From positions 448,849,793-448,913,792 of the forward strand of contig NC_053037.3 of NCBI RefSeq assembly GCF_002575655.3: a stretch of 64,000 nucleotides of DNA, read 5' to 3'. This document shows positions 35,701 through 46,000 of this stretch, piece after piece. The translations under genes and the position numbers were made by a program. The notes under the pieces are model-generated. The model ran no database searches. It was given only the letters and a program-made list of their open reading frames with translations, and was not told the origin of the DNA. The stretch comes from Aegilops tauschii subsp. strangulata (Eukaryota > Streptophyta > Magnoliopsida > Poales > Poaceae). Each line of letters begins with the position of its first letter. Within the stretch, counting starts at the first letter, position 1.

Positions 35701-35900
35701 GAGGCTTGGACCCTCGCGAGGGTCTTGGATGCCTTGTTGATGAAGATGGGTCGTACGACCTGCTTGCTTAGCCACGCCGTGGGCTGCAGGCAGGCAAGTC
35801 TGGGGACCCCCGTTCCCAGAACGCCGACAAGGCCCATCCGAACAGGGTCCAGAAGGGGGACGTCCTCCATATAAAACCACTCCGAAGGCCAGTCTTCGGA
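32725..35900 (-). pseudogene. antisense additional ORF (aORF) of the Fatima-like Gypsy, split by a solo LTR
   Basis: Minus-strand coding blocks lie antisense to the element's gag-pol: 35900-35835, 34930-34513, 34471-34139, 33941-33684, 33492-32944 and 32919-32725. They are separated by intron-like gaps. The first block holds a putative gypsy-type transposon domain (DWPSEWFY motif, then RRSWHPRSPQEEDNREVLYL and IKPRDGFSMYNPPNW). The 33492-32944 block is a coiled coil. Such antisense ORFs occur between pol and the 3' LTR in Tat-like Gypsy elements; their function is unknown. The frame is interrupted at 34931 by a solo LTR, beyond which it continues. Confidence 0.75.
34931..35829 (-). mobile_element. 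solo LTR of a Gypsy family, with AGGCC target duplication
   Basis: 899 bp, from TGTCGGATGTGG to CGCCGACA. It is flanked by AGGCC at 34926-34930 and again at 35830-35834, a perfect 5-bp target duplication, so this is a complete solo LTR. It lies inside the antisense ORF of the Fatima-like element. It belongs to the same family as the LTR at 52253-53127. Orientation (minus) is taken from that second copy, where the primer binding site shows direction. It carries CG-rich palindromes (CCTCGCGAGG) near 35696-35722. Confidence 0.92.
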
Positions 35901-36735
35901 TGTCTTCTTCGGAGTACCGGAAGCTCTTGAGCCCCCGCCTTGCCCTCTTCTGGGCCAGGCTGAGGCTGCTGAAGGACCGCGGGGTGACCGCGCCGATGGT
36001 GCTGAAGGAGTTCGTCAAACACCGGGTTGCTCCGCTTCAGCGCCACTCTCGCCCAATGTGGACCTTGCTCAACAGTCAGGATCACATGAGGTTCCAGGAG
36101 TCTGGGCTCCCTCTTGGGACGCGGCAAACAGTGCTCAAGGTCTTGATGGGTGTCCCTTTGCCGGCCGAAATGCCTGGGAAGAATTGCCTGCTGTATCGCT
36201 GCAAGAACAAGGACGAGTTTGCAGCGAGCATGCCTTCCTTCGACGAATGGGGGCTGCAGCCGATCAGACTGGTGGGGCCCCGCGGGAACCCCGTCGTCAT
36301 GGTTCCCTTCTTCGCCGCCAGTGCCGAGCTCGCCCCAGGTGAAGGTGCGGGAGAGCGAGCTCCGATGGGGGCCGGTGGCTCGAGTCCTGAGGAACACACG
36401 CCGAATGGTGATCCTGGGGCGTCGTCTTCGGGGGCCTGGGACCCCCCTCCTGAGGCGCCGGTTATTGAGGAGGTGCAGCATGCGGCTCCCGAGGCCAAGG
36501 CTCCAGGAGCCTCGGGAGGTTGTGGTGAAACGGTGCCCGGCTGTTTGCTGCAACCGGGCACCCCTGAAGATATCCTTCCGGGCTCTTCTTCGGCCCCGCA
36601 GCGCACCGGCCGTCACGTCCAGTGTTTCGGTCGTCTTTGTGTGGACTTCGAGGAGCTCCGCAAGAGGATAGGATCCCCTAGCGGCAGCAACATCTTCGGG
36701 CCGTTGAAGGGGCGAAAGTACATCGCCATTGACGC
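35901..36735 (+). CDS. retroelement-associated ORF, exon 1 (gypsy-type aORF)
   Basis: An open plus-strand frame starts MSSSEYRKLLSPRLALFWAR at 35900 and ends at a good splice donor (GACGC then GTAAGT) after 36735. The likely acceptor is 36797-36798, and the following frame is open to 37285. The protein has a short globular N-terminal part followed by a Pro/Gly/Ala-rich linker. It resembles antisense ORFs of Triticeae Gypsy elements in arrangement and style; I recognise no enzyme. It may be the first exon of the coiled-coil ORF downstream. Confidence 0.5.
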
Positions 36736-36953
36736 GTAAGTACCTTGTTGTCACGGCTTTCTGCGTGTTGCCTCCTTATCCTGACGTCAGCTCTCCAGGG
36801 CTCCTTCCGTTGAAGCTGTTGCGTCTCCCGAGAAGCGGCCTCCTCCTTCATCAACTCCCCCATCCGCCTTGAGCGTTCTTGGTCTTCCTACCGCCCTTGG
36901 AGCTGGGTCGGTCGGGGAGCATCTCTGCCTTCACGGCACGCTGAGCCCGCAGC

Positions 36954-38516
36954 TTGGCCATCCCTCTCCCACGGTCTGGCGTGGAGCTTGGCGGGCGTAC
37001 CCAAGGCTCGTCCTTCGCTCATGGGCAGCGGCTGGCTGGCTTCGATCTTTGGTTCCTCTTCAAGCAGCGAGCCTTAGCCGGCTTGGGCTTCTCGCGAGGA
37101 CGAGCTGGCGTCAGGTGCGGCGTCAGCCCCCAGCCCCCTGCCGGGGGTGGCGCGCCTGGCGCCCCGCCCGCAGCCCCCGAGGCGGAGGACAAGGAGGGTC
37201 TAGCGTTCGAGCTCGAGCGCGGGCAGAGCGTGGTTCGTCACGAGCTCTTCCAGGAGGCGATGGGCGCGATGAGCCGACTTGGTGAAGAGCTCGCGGGTGT
37301 TGACTCGCGCCTTGAGGCCGAAGGTCTCCGGCTGGTGGAGGAGCGGCGCAAGCTGAGGGTGGCCATCAACCTCGGTCGCTATCAGCGTGACCTTGAGAAC
37401 ACGAAGGCCGAGGCGTCCCTCAAGATCGCACATGAAGCCCGCTTGCGAGCCTTGGAAGATGCTCGCGAGGCTGCGGAGGAACGCGCGTGGGAGCTCCAGG
37501 CCTGGAACGCATCCCTTGAGCAGAAGGTGTTGGCGCGCAGGGCCGCTCTTGCATCGCTGAGGGGGACACCCGCGGAGGATGAGGAGGTCCGGAAGCACGG
37601 TGAGAGGCTAGCCCTGGAAGCCGTGGAGCGCAGCCTCGAGCTCGAGCGACTGGAGACGAGGGAACGTCAAGTTGCTCAAGCGAAAGATGCCGTCAGGGCT
37701 CGCGAGGCCGGAGTTGAGGAGGAGGTGAATCGCCGGGTGGCCGCGGTTCGGGCGGACCTGGAGGGTAGGTACGACCTGAAGCTGAAGCTCGCGGGTACGG
37801 AGGATGCGGGCAGGGCTGCTGCCCTCAGGCCCAGGTTGGATGAGGCTGAGAGACACGCGGAGGCCACGGCCGCTGCCCTGGTCACGGCGCAGGCGGACTT
37901 GGCCTCCGCCCGCGCCGAGCTGCGTTCCCTTCGTAGGCGGGTTGATGACGCTGAGGCCGTTGCACGGCAGAACACGGAGGAAGTGCTCCAACGACGAACA
38001 CTGGAGCGCGAGCATGCTCCTATGCTTCAGGATCTTTGGAACAGGGCCAACACCGCCCTGGGCCATATTTGCGACGTGGAGGTGCCGGCCCCTCACTCGA
38101 ATGACTATGCCAGCCATCTGATCTTCTTCACTGAGGTTGTGACGCGCTTGGAGGCTCGATCTGCCAGAGCTCGCCAGCTTGTGGAGGAAAGGGGGTGTGG
38201 CCTGCTTGAGCGCGCTTTCTCCCGTGTCTTCAGCCACCTTCTGAATGCCGACCCCAACTTTGATTTCGACGCCGCCATCGCCCCCGTCCCAACGGTCGTC
38301 CGGGATGACCTGGCGCGTTGGGTTGAAGACAACGTGGACGCGTGGGTCAGGGCCTTCACTTCGGAAGATGACAGGGTGGTGGTCGCCGCAGACGAAGGCG
38401 ATGTGGTGGACGACGGTGTCGGGGGCGTCGCCGATGGTGGCGACGTTGCTGATGAAGACGATGATGGCGCGAGTGACGCCTCCGCGGGTGATGTAGCGAG
38501 CGACATTTCTGGCTGA
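36954..38516 (+). CDS. long Ala/Arg/Glu-rich coiled-coil protein of retroelement origin
   Basis: A 520-codon open frame. Residues from about 75 to 345 are almost pure heptad-type coiled coil rich in Glu, Arg, Ala and Leu. A conserved-looking globular block follows (about 360-475, including HICDVEVPAPHSNDYASHLIFF), and the tail is acidic (Asp/Gly/Val repeats). The frame differs from that of the spliced upstream exon, so a frameshift or another intron near 37150 is needed to join them. The ATG at 36954 is probably not the true start. I infer an additional ORF of a Gypsy-like element; function unknown. Confidence 0.55.
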   Translation: MAIPLPRSGVELGGRTQGSSFAHGQRLAGFDLWFLFKQRALAGLGFSRGRAGVRCGVSPQPPAGGGAPGAPPAAPEAEDKEGLAFELERGQSVVRHELFQEAMGAMSRLGEELAGVDSRLEAEGLRLVEERRKLRVAINLGRYQRDLENTKAEASLKIAHEARLRALEDAREAAEERAWELQAWNASLEQKVLARRAALASLRGTPAEDEEVRKHGERLALEAVERSLELERLETRERQVAQAKDAVRAREAGVEEEVNRRVAAVRADLEGRYDLKLKLAGTEDAGRAAALRPRLDEAERHAEATAAALVTAQADLASARAELRSLRRRVDDAEAVARQNTEEVLQRRTLEREHAPMLQDLWNRANTALGHICDVEVPAPHSNDYASHLIFFTEVVTRLEARSARARQLVEERGCGLLERAFSRVFSHLLNADPNFDFDAAIAPVPTVVRDDLARWVEDNVDAWVRAFTSEDDRVVVAADEGDVVDDGVGGVADGGDVADEDDDGASDASAGDVASDISG

Positions 38517-39576
38517 TCCCATGTTCTCCTGTCGTTTCGTCCTGCACACGAAGCTTGGGCATGGCCCTTGGAAAACTTGTAAGAGCATTTTGGGAGGGGG
38601 AGCCCCTCATGTAAGCAAACTGCAGTTTTTACTGTTCTACGCGATGCGAGTTTGTGTCCTCGTGAGCTCGTGAATCCGGGTGCGAGTTCTCTGTCGTGGT
38701 TTACCTTAGTCAGTGCCAGCTTTGAGCTGGGTCGCGACGCGTCGAGTTTTTGAGAACCCCGCGGAGCTCGTCGCCCTGTCATAAGGGGCCCCACTAGAGG
38801 TGAGTACCAGTTGTAGTGCTAGCGCGCACTTGGCGTGCGCGCTTCGCGCTGTCCCGCTCGCGAGGAGCTCGTGAGGGGAAAGCGACGGACATGAGTCCCA
38901 GACAAAACGAGGTTCAGAAGGCAAGAAATTGCTCAAACAAGAAAAGGCTCCCCCCGCGCGCATCAATAAAAACTCAACTTCAACTCAAATCCAGATCCAG
39001 AAAGCAAAGCTACAGAGAAAGAGATCCAAAGCAAAAGGCCGCGTCCGGCACCTAGTCTAGTCTTCTGGTCTTTAAGTCTTCTCACCAGCGATGAGCTAAG
39101 TGCTGCCACTAGGCGTGGGAGGGAGCCCCAGGGCCTGAGGCTGGCACCCCTGACACTCCGGGGCGTGTACAACCCCAACTCATTATTACGTGAGAGTGTC
39201 ACGGGCGGTGAGCTTCACAGGCACTGGGCCTTCTTCATAGGTACTGGCCTTGCTTCATATTGCCAGACGAGGGCCCCGCCTTGCGCCACCCTTGACCTCC
39301 TTTGAGCCGACCGGTCACCGGGACGACACGAAGGAGGGAAAGAGGACGCCAGCGGTGCCCCCGGCGACTACAGGTCCTCTGCTAGGGGAAGGGTTGTCGA
39401 GGCCTCCCCGGCAGAGGGCCTACCTCCGGGTGTCGCCAGGCGTCACGCGCCGCGGGGAGGGGCCTTTCTCCTGGCTCCCTCCCGGTGGCCCCCAGCATGT
39501 CTCCCTTGTTGGAACGGGTGCTGCCGTGCCTGGGTCGTCGATCGACGCTGCAACCTGATTCATCTGCAGCCCATGG
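38517..39576. other. 3' region following the coiled-coil ORF
   Basis: Non-coding, GC-rich sequence with a 3'-UTR-like stretch at about 38560-38640. No transposon boundary or further gene is clear. Confidence 0.3.
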
Positions 39577-40125
39577 TTAGCATAAGCCTGTTCCTGAAAG
39601 ATTAGCGGTACCCTGTAGTTGCCATTGCCGGCGCGATCGTTGTGGTTCTCCATTGGTTCTTGGAAGGCTTCGGCTCCTAGCGCCCCCCTCTCCCCAATCT
39701 TCTCCAATGAATGAGCCGGGGTCGTCCTTTGGTGTGTACTCTTGGTCCATCATGCGGGGCATGTAGGCTTCCGGGGCCGTCACCCCGAACACCTCGCCGT
39801 GGTGCCCCACGCTCCATGTTGCTCGGCCCAGAGTGGCGTCCTGAGGATGGTAGCATGGCATCCGACTGGGACCATGGAGGGCGACGCTTGCGCTCGTGCT
39901 TGTCGCGGGCGACATGGGGGAGTCGGAGCCACCTACGCCGCTGGCCGTGCTGATGTTGATGAAGCCCCCGGGCGTAGTTGATGGTGCGCGGACGTGGTGA
40001 GGTTCACCGCGCGGCCCTGCAGTGGCCTGAGGAGGAAGTCGATAGCATAAGGGTGGTGCTCCCGACGCCGCTGCATCGAGCAGCTCGGCAACACGCTCCA
40101 GCAGCGTATCCCGGCCGCTCTCCAT
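39577..40125 (-). other. open frame of likely retroelement origin
   Basis: A 182-codon minus-strand frame starting MESGRDTLLERVAELLDAAA just beside the Angela LTR. It reads as a coding-like Ser/Pro/Gly-rich protein with a short N-terminal helix. It has the style of leader or gag-proximal frames of Triticeae Gypsy elements, but I cannot assign a domain. It is cut at its 5' side by the LTR insertion at 40127. Confidence 0.4.
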
Positions 40126-40126
40126 C

Positions 40127-43048
40127 TGAAGGAAATATGCCCTAGAGGCAATAATAAAGTTATTATTTATTTCCTTATATCATGATAAATGTTTATTATT
40201 CATGCTAGAATTGTATTAACCGGAAACATAATACATGTGTGAATACATAGACAAACAGAGTGTCACTAGTATGCCTCTACTTGACTAGCTCGTTGATCAA
40301 AGATGGTTATGTTTCCTGGCCATAGACATGAGTTGTCATTTGATTAACGGGATCACATCATTAGGAGAATGATGTGATTGACTTGACCCATTCCGTTAGC
40401 TTAGCACTCGATCGTTTAGTATGTTGCTATTGCTTTCTTCATGACTTATACATGTTCCTATGACTATGAGATTATGCAACTCCCGTTTACCGGAGGAACA
40501 CTTTGTGTGCTACCAAACGTCACAACGTAACTGGGTGATTATAAAGGTGCTCTACAGGTGCTTCCAAAGGTACTTGTTGGGTTGGCGTATTTCGAGATTA
40601 GGATTTGTCACTTCGATTGTCGGAGAGGTATCTCTGGGCCCACTCAGTAATACACATCACTATAAGCCTTGCAAGCATTGTAACTAATGAGTTAGTTGCG
40701 GGATGATGTATTACGGAACGAGTAAAGCGACTTGCCGGTAACGAGATTGAACTAGGTATCGAGATACCGACGATCGAATCTCGGGCAAGTAACATACCGA
40801 TGACAAAGGGAACAACGTATGTTGTTATGCGGTCTGACCGATAAAGATCTTCGTAGAATATGTGGGAGCCAATATGAGCATCCAGGTTCCGCTATTGGTT
40901 ATTGACCGGAGCGGTGTCTCGGTCATGTCTACATAGTTCTCGAACCCGTAGGGTCCGCACGCTTAACGTTACGATGACGGTTATATTATGAGTTTATGTG
41001 TTTTGATGTACCCAAGGAGTTCGGAGTCCCGGATGAGATCGGGGACATGACGAGGAGTCTCGAAATGGCCGAGACGTAAAGATCGATATATTGGACGACT
41101 ATATTCGGACTTCGGAAAGGTTCCGAGTGATTCAGGTATTTTTCAGAGTACCGGAGAGTTACGGGAATTCGTATTGGGCCTTAATGGGCCATACGGGAAA
41201 GGAGAGAAAGGCCCCAAAGGGTGGCCGCACCCCTCCCCATGGACTAGTCCTAATTGGACTAGGGAGGGGGGGGGGCGCCCCCTTCCTTCTTTCTCCTTCT
41301 CCCTTCCCTTCTCCTATTCCAACAAGGAAAGGAGGAGTCCTACTCCTGGTGGGAGTAGGACTCCCCCCTTGGCGCGCCCTCCTCCTTGGCCGGCGGCCTC
41401 CCCCTTGCTCCTTTATATACGGGGGCAGGGGGGCACCCCATAGACACAACAATTGATCTATTGATCTCTTAGCCGTGTGAGGTGCCCCCCTCCACCATAT
41501 TATACCTCGATAATATCGTAGCGGTGCTTAGGCGAAACCCTGTGTCGGTAGAACATCATCATCGTCACCACGCCGTCGTGCTGACGAAACTCTCCCTCAA
41601 CACTCGGCTGGATCGGAGTTCGAGGGACGTCATCGAGCTGAACGTGTGCTGAACTCGGAGGTGCCGTGCGTTCGGTACTTGATCGGTCGGATCGTGAAGA
41701 CGTACGACTACATCAACCGCGTTATGTTAACGCTTCCGCTTTCGGTCTACGAGGGTACATGGACAACACTCTCCCCTCTCGTTGCTATGCATCACCATGA
41801 TCTTGCGTGTGCGTAGGAATTTTTTTGAAATTACTACGTTCCCCATCAGTGGCATCAGAGCCTGGTTTTATGCGTTGATGTTATATGCACGAGTAGAACA
41901 CAAGTGAGTTGTGAGCGATATAAGTCATACTGCTTACCAGCATGTCATATTTTGGTTCGGCGGTATTGTGAGATGAAGCGGCCCGGACCGACATTACGCG
42001 TACGCTTACGCGAGACTGGTTTCACCGTTGCGAGCACTCGATGCTTAAAGGTGACTGGCGGGTGTCTGTCTCTCTCACTTTAGTTGAACCGAGTGTGGCT
42101 ACGCCCGGTCCTTGCGAAGGTTAAAACAACACCAACTTGACAAACTATCGTTGTGGTTTTGATACGTAGGTAAGAACGGTTCTTGCTAAGCCCGTAGCAG
42201 CCACGTAAAACTTGCAACAACAAAGTAGAGGACGTCTAACTTGTTTTTGCAGGGCATGTTGTGATGTGATATGGTCAAGACATGATGCTATATTTTATTG
42301 TATGAGATGATCATGTTTTGTAACCGAGTTATCGGCAACTGGCAGGAGCCATATGGTTGTCGCTTTATTGTATGAAATGCAATCGCCATGTAATAGTTTT
42401 ACTTTATCACTAAGCGGTAGCGATAGTCGTAAAAGCAATAGTTGGCGAGACGACAATGATGCTACGATGGAGATCAAGGTGTCGCGCCGGTGACGATGGT
42501 GATCATGACGGTGCTTCGGAGATGGAGATCACAAGCACAAGATGATGATGGCCATATCATATCACTTATATTGATTGCATGTGATGTTTATATTTTATGC
42601 ATCTTATCTTGCTTTGATTGATGGTAGCATTATAAGATGATCTCTCACTAAAATTTCAAGATAAAAGTGTTCTCCCTGAGTATGCACCGTTGCGAAAGTT
42701 CTTCGTGCTGAGACACCACGTGATGATCGGGTGTGATAGGCTCTACGTTCAAATACAACGGGTGCAAAACAGTTGCACACGCGGAATACTCAGGTTAAAC
42801 TTGACGAGCCTAGCATATGCAGATATGGCCTCGGAACACTGAGACCGAAAGGTCGAGCGTGAATCATATAGTAGATATGATCAACATAGTGATGTTCACC
42901 ATTGAAAACTACTCCATTTTACGTGATGATCGGTTATGGTTTAGTTGATTTGGATCACGTAATCACTTAGATGATTAGAGAGATGTCTATCTAAGTGGGA
43001 GTTCTTAAGTAATATGATTAATTGAACTTAAATTTATCATGAACTTAA
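40127..43048 (+). mobile_element. Angela-type Copia element: 5' LTR and leader, truncated
   Basis: The LTR spans 40127-41848 (1722 bp; TGAAGGAAATATGCCC to CCCCATCA) with a TATA box (TTTATATAC) at 41412. The primer binding site TGGCATCAGAGCC is at 41850. The leader runs to about 43048, where the sequence changes into a Sukkula-like LTR. The leader contains the same TATGCACGAGTAGAACACAA stretch as the Copia copy at 19.7 kb. All coding parts and the 3' LTR are gone. Confidence 0.88.
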
Positions 43049-46000
43049 ATTTGCCGAGTGGCCTTGGTATAGCACCGACAGACCGCCCGTCAAATTCCGT
43101 TCCATTTGGAGGTCGTTTGATGCCCCAACAGTTAACCGGGTAACCGTAAAAGCCCCCTTCTCTTTGCAGCCCATCACCTCTTCTCACAGCCCACCTAGCC
43201 CATGTAACTCCCCTCCATGCTCTCCGCTGTTCGATCACGATCGTGTGGGCGAAAACCGCACCTCATTTGGACTCTCGTAGCTCCCTCTACCTATATAAAC
43301 ACACCCTCCCTCGAAATTCGCGGATGAACCCTAGCCCTCTCCCTCCTCGCGCCGCCGGACATGTCCGCGCCGTCGCCGGACACGTCCACCCCCGCCAGCC
43401 ACGTCGCCCGGCCAATCCCGGGGCGACACGTCATCGCCGCCGTCACCCGCAGCCAACCGGCGCCCTCCACGTCGCCCCCTCTCTTTCCTCCGCCGCCAGG
43501 GCCCGCGGGGCCCGAGCCGCCGCCGCCGCCCGTGGTCGCCCGCGCACGGCGCCTGGCTCCCGCGCCGCCGTCCTGGAGCTCCCGCCCCGCGCCGACCATC
43601 GCCCCGCCGCCATCGCGACTCCCCGCCGGCGACTCCGCGCGCCCCAGGCCGCCTCGCCCCGCCGCCAGATCACGGCGCCCGCCGCGCCGCCGCTCGGGGA
43701 TGGCCGAGCGCCGTCCTCCGCCTCCCCCATCGACCTCTGCCACCCTCCGACGCCGGGATCGGGTGGATCCGGGTGGATCCGGCCTAGATCCACCGGATCC
43801 GGCCATCTCCGGTGACCTCTGTAACACCCCGCATGTAACTTGCCATATTTGTAACTCCGACTCTTGCCATTTCCGGCTATGTGATATGTTTTTCCCTCCG
43901 TTGTTGGGTTTTGTCTTTCGTTTTGTATTTTGTCATGTCATGCATTTTCATATCATGTCATCATGTGCATTGCATTCGCATACGTGTTCGTCTCATGCAT
44001 CCGAGCATTTTCCCCGTTGTCCGTTTTCCAATCCGGCGCTCCTATCTCCTCCGGTGCATCCTTCTAGTTTTCTTTCGTGTGCGTGTGTCAAACTTTCTCG
44101 GAATGGACCGAGGCTTGTCAAGTGGTCTTTTTATACCACCCGGAGACTACCGGTCAAGTTTCGTTCCATTCGGAGGTCGTTTGGTACTCCAACGGTTAAC
44201 CGGGCATCCGCAAAGTCCATTTGAGTGTCCAGCAAAACCCCCCTCTAAAACCAGCCCAAAACCCACCAAACTCTCTTCCATGCTCTAGGTCGTTCGATCA
44301 CGATCGTGTGGGCGAAAACCGCACCTCATTTGGAGTCTCCTAGCTCCCTCTACCTATTTATATGTGGGCATCCCGAAAAACGGATTCGCAGACGAACCCT
44401 AGAGATTTTCCCACCGCGCCGGACAACGTCCGCCCGCCTCCGGCCTCCGTCCGCGCCGGCCCGCGAGCCCGACCCCGGCCCCCGCGGCCCGCGCCTGCCC
44501 CCGCCGCCGCGCCGCCCGCCCGCGCCACCGCCGGCCGGCGCCGGCCGGTCCCGCCATCGCCGGCGCCGTGCCCCGCCGCCCGAGGCCCGCCGCCTCCGGC
44601 CGGCGCCTCCTCCGTCGCCGCCTCCTCCCTCCGCCCGAGCCCGCCGGCCTCTCGTCTCCTCCCGCCGGCGAGTCCACTGCCCGAGCCGACGAACTCCTGG
44701 AGATCGGGCTCGATCCAGATCTCGGTAGAGTTGACTTTCTCGCGACCTCAAAATCTTCTAAGTCCCTAAATATTCTCAGTGTCTTGCTCTGTTCCCGATG
44801 CTATAACTTTGTGGATGCAGCTTCGATTCGCGCGTATAATATGTCAAATTGTTCGCCTCGTGATGCTCTTCATTTTGTTCAATTGAACCATTTTCATTAG
44901 AGGTCATCTTGTTGCCCAGATCTTCGTTGGAAGAGGGCTAGTTGCTGCTAATCTCTGGTTCTTATCAGAACTTGGAGATTTGTCATTTTTGTATCATTTA
45001 TTCTGTGCATATTATGAGCATGAGCTCTATATGTGTTTTGAAGTATGCCATGCCATCTTTCCAGTGGTATAGTCCATGTATTTTTGTGATCTTTGTGGTG
45101 ACTAGCAGAAGCATGCAAAGTAGGCCCTGTAATATTTCTGATTCCAGGGACAGTGATTTCTCCAAGTCCTTGTCTGCTGTAATTTTGTTGCCATGTAAAC
45201 TTAATGCTACAGAGAGATCCATGCATATTTTGGAGATGTTCAGTAAGGGTGTTTTGGAGCTATAGTTGTACTTGATCCATTAATTCAATTGTTTGCAATT
45301 TTAGAGTAACATAACATGACTCAATCTTGCTCTACGTTTGCTATAAAATATTTCTGGAAGATTCTTAACATGAGATGCATTTTTGCCAAGCTTATTGTAG
45401 TTGATCCATACATGCTATGCAATTGTTCTTGCCATGGATAGCTTCACAAACATGCCATCTTGCTGTAGGTATGCTTGGTTTGTCATGCATTACTCTGTAG
45501 TGAGTGCATCAAGCTCACAAAGAGGCCTACATATTAATATTTCTGCCATGCTCTGTTTTCTGCTGTCTGAAACCTGATAACGAAACTTGCTATGTTTACA
45601 TGCTTGCCATCATATCTTCTGGCCCTTTTTGACTTATGGTCAGTAAGGGACTTTTGTCATGTGCTTTTAGTAGAACACTGCCATGCCTTGTTTTTTCTAT
45701 CTTAAGTTCCTGTAGCATGTTGATTTTGTGCTCTGAACATTGCTACCTGATACTGATTTCCGCCATGTCCAGTTTTTCACTGTCTGTGAACCTGTAATCT
45801 TTTGCACTTTTGCCATGCTTGTTTGAGCTTGATATGTTGTGAACTAGCCGTAGCTCAGTGTTCATCTTTTGTCAAGCATCTCCTGTAGTTTACTTTCATG
45901 TGCTTTGTTGCTATGTTGGGTTGCTGTAGCATTATTACTTGTTGCATTTTATATGCTATCTTGCTGTTAATCGCAGATTCGTGTCATTCTTGTTTTGCTT

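Larger units (their letters stand above)
26272..35900 (+). mobile_element. Fatima-like Gypsy retrotransposon, 3' truncated
   Basis: Contains a 5' LTR (26272-26747), leader, gag, protease, reverse transcriptase, RNase H and integrase on the plus strand, then a spacer and an antisense additional ORF. The 3' LTR is missing; the element is fused at about 35900 to another segment. A solo LTR of a different family sits inside it (34931-35829). The family name rests on my memory of the LTR sequence. Confidence 0.85.

Noticed and set aside
43243..44769. Several Pro/Arg/Ala-rich frames on both strands
   Set aside because: They fall in the GC-rich part of Sukkula LTRs, overlap on both strands and lack domains; composition explains them.
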